From Fistulifera solaris (taxonomy: Eukaryota; Bacillariophyta; Bacillariophyceae; Naviculales; Stauroneidaceae): 64,000 nucleotides of DNA. How positions within the stretch are numbered: position 1 is the stretch's first letter; the number at the start of each line of letters is the position of its first letter. A program made the position numbers and the translations under genes. The notes beneath the pieces were generated by a model, which was given only the letters and a program-made list of their open reading frames with translations, did not search any database and had not been told where the DNA came from. Positions 63,298-64,000 of this stretch are shown here, in pieces. The stretch lies in assembly GCA_030295235.1 (NCBI GenBank), contig AP026131.1, positions 496,001-560,000 on the forward strand. The letters run 5' to 3'.

Positions 63298-64000
63298 ATG
63301 GTCGAGCTTGGAAGAGTTGATATTTGTGGTGAAGTTTCGATGCTTGCGTCTCACAGTGCGATGCCAAGGAAAGGCCATCTAGCTGCGGTTGTGCATGTCT
63401 TTGCATATTTGAAGTCACATGAAAGGTCTAAGATTGTGTTCGATCCTTCGTATGTCGAGCACGCCAGACAACCTAGACCTGATTGGAATGACTTTTACCG
63501 AGATGCTAAGCCTATGATTCCAACGGATTGTCCAAAGCCATTGGGTAAGCCTGTGCAAATAACGTGTTTCGTTGATGCTGACTTGGCGGGTGACCATGTT
63601 ACTCGTCGTTCCCGTACAGGTGTCTTGGTCTATTTGAACAGGTCATTGACAGTATGGTACAGCAAGAAGCAAACTTCGATTGAGACGTCGACATTTGGTG
63701 CTGAGTTTAGTGCTATGAAAACGGGCGGTCGAGTTAATCGAAGGTCTACGGTACAAACTACAGATGATGGGTGTGCCGGTAGAGGATCCTGCGGTTGTCA
63801 AAGGTGACAATATGTCGGTGATCAAGAACTCGAGTATTCCTGAATCAGTTCTGAAGAAGAAGTCCAATTCGGTGGCATATCACTATGCGTGGCCGAGTTG
63901 CGATGGGTATTGTTGATGTATCCTACGAGCCTCACGAAGACGAATTTGGCAGATATTCTGACGAAGATTCAAGCTGGGAATGTACGAGATCCACTGGTGA
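63298..64000 (+). pseudogene. Retroelement RNase H region, running off the edge
   Basis: CFVDADLAGDHVTRRSRTG (first Asp), SIETSTFGAEFSAMK (catalytic Glu) and VKGDNMSVIKNSS (second Asp) are RNase H motifs, with a frameshift between the last two. LTKTNLADILTKI near 63930 is the usual end of the Copia polyprotein, so the 3' LTR should start soon after the window ends. Confidence 0.75.

Larger units (their letters stand above)
58565..64000 (+). mobile_element. Decayed Ty1/Copia retrotransposon of the diatom CoDi kind, 3' end missing
   Basis: In order on one strand come Gag, a basic nucleocapsid-like region, aspartic protease, integrase, a linker with chromodomain-like sequence, reverse transcriptase and RNase H. 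Protease-integrase-RT-RNase H is the Copia order. The reading frame is broken many times by shifts and stop codons, so this copy cannot make the polyprotein. It runs off the right edge before the 3' LTR. Confidence 0.88.

Noticed and set aside
1-64000. tRNA and rRNA genes
   Set aside because: Reading by eye found no convincing T-loop with matching acceptor arms; a covariance-model scan would be needed to be sure.

Overview
The window looks like nuclear DNA of a pennate diatom, most likely Phaeodactylum tricornutum or a close relative (an inference; no search was run). The reasons are short GT-AG introns of about 60-130 nt, dense genes on both strands with tiny convergent gaps, many proteins with diatom-type bipartite plastid presequences (signal peptide then a cleavage site ending in AF, AW or GF), and a decayed Copia retroelement with diatom CoDi-style Gag, protease and reverse transcriptase motifs at the right edge.

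Layout. 0-19 kb: housekeeping genes, namely a P-loop small-molecule kinase, a four-cysteine Rieske-fold protein, a PAK1IP1/MAK11 WD40 protein, cyanase, the XPF/ERCC4 repair nuclease, a two-PH-domain protein, a plastid-type MFS transporter, a fibrillin, a UBE2J-type E2 and a fused xanthine phosphoribosyltransferase. 19.7-26 kb: a repeat block (424-bp duplication, 236-bp tandem array, 52-bp palindromic satellite) enclosing one small WH2/actobindin-like gene. 26-41 kb: a single-pass membrane protein, a membrane-anchored kinase-like protein with a 330-bp fold-back element upstream, a bicupin, an LRR receptor-like protein, three very small genes, a plastid-type protein and a serine incorporator. 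41-44 kb: a second repeat block (three 229-bp repeats, another 52-bp satellite, a 67-bp satellite). 44-57 kb: an unrecognised 474-aa protein, an acidic membrane protein, an IFRD protein, mitochondrial processing peptidase beta, a plastid FKBP, a plastid helical protein, a TPR-like protein and a cis-prenyltransferase. 57-64 kb: the Copia element, running off the right edge.

Two things stand out. The repeat blocks are built from recurring modules: two arrays 16 kb apart share a 52-bp period and the palindromic core CCAGAA(A/T)TTCTGG, a third array reuses part of that core, and at least two short hairpin-forming families are scattered between the genes. Separately, eight genes, several of them surely essential, need single-base corrections to stay in frame, nearly all at short homopolymers. 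That pattern points to uncorrected sequencing indels rather than pseudogenes, so those coding regions are given as whole genes with the break positions stated.
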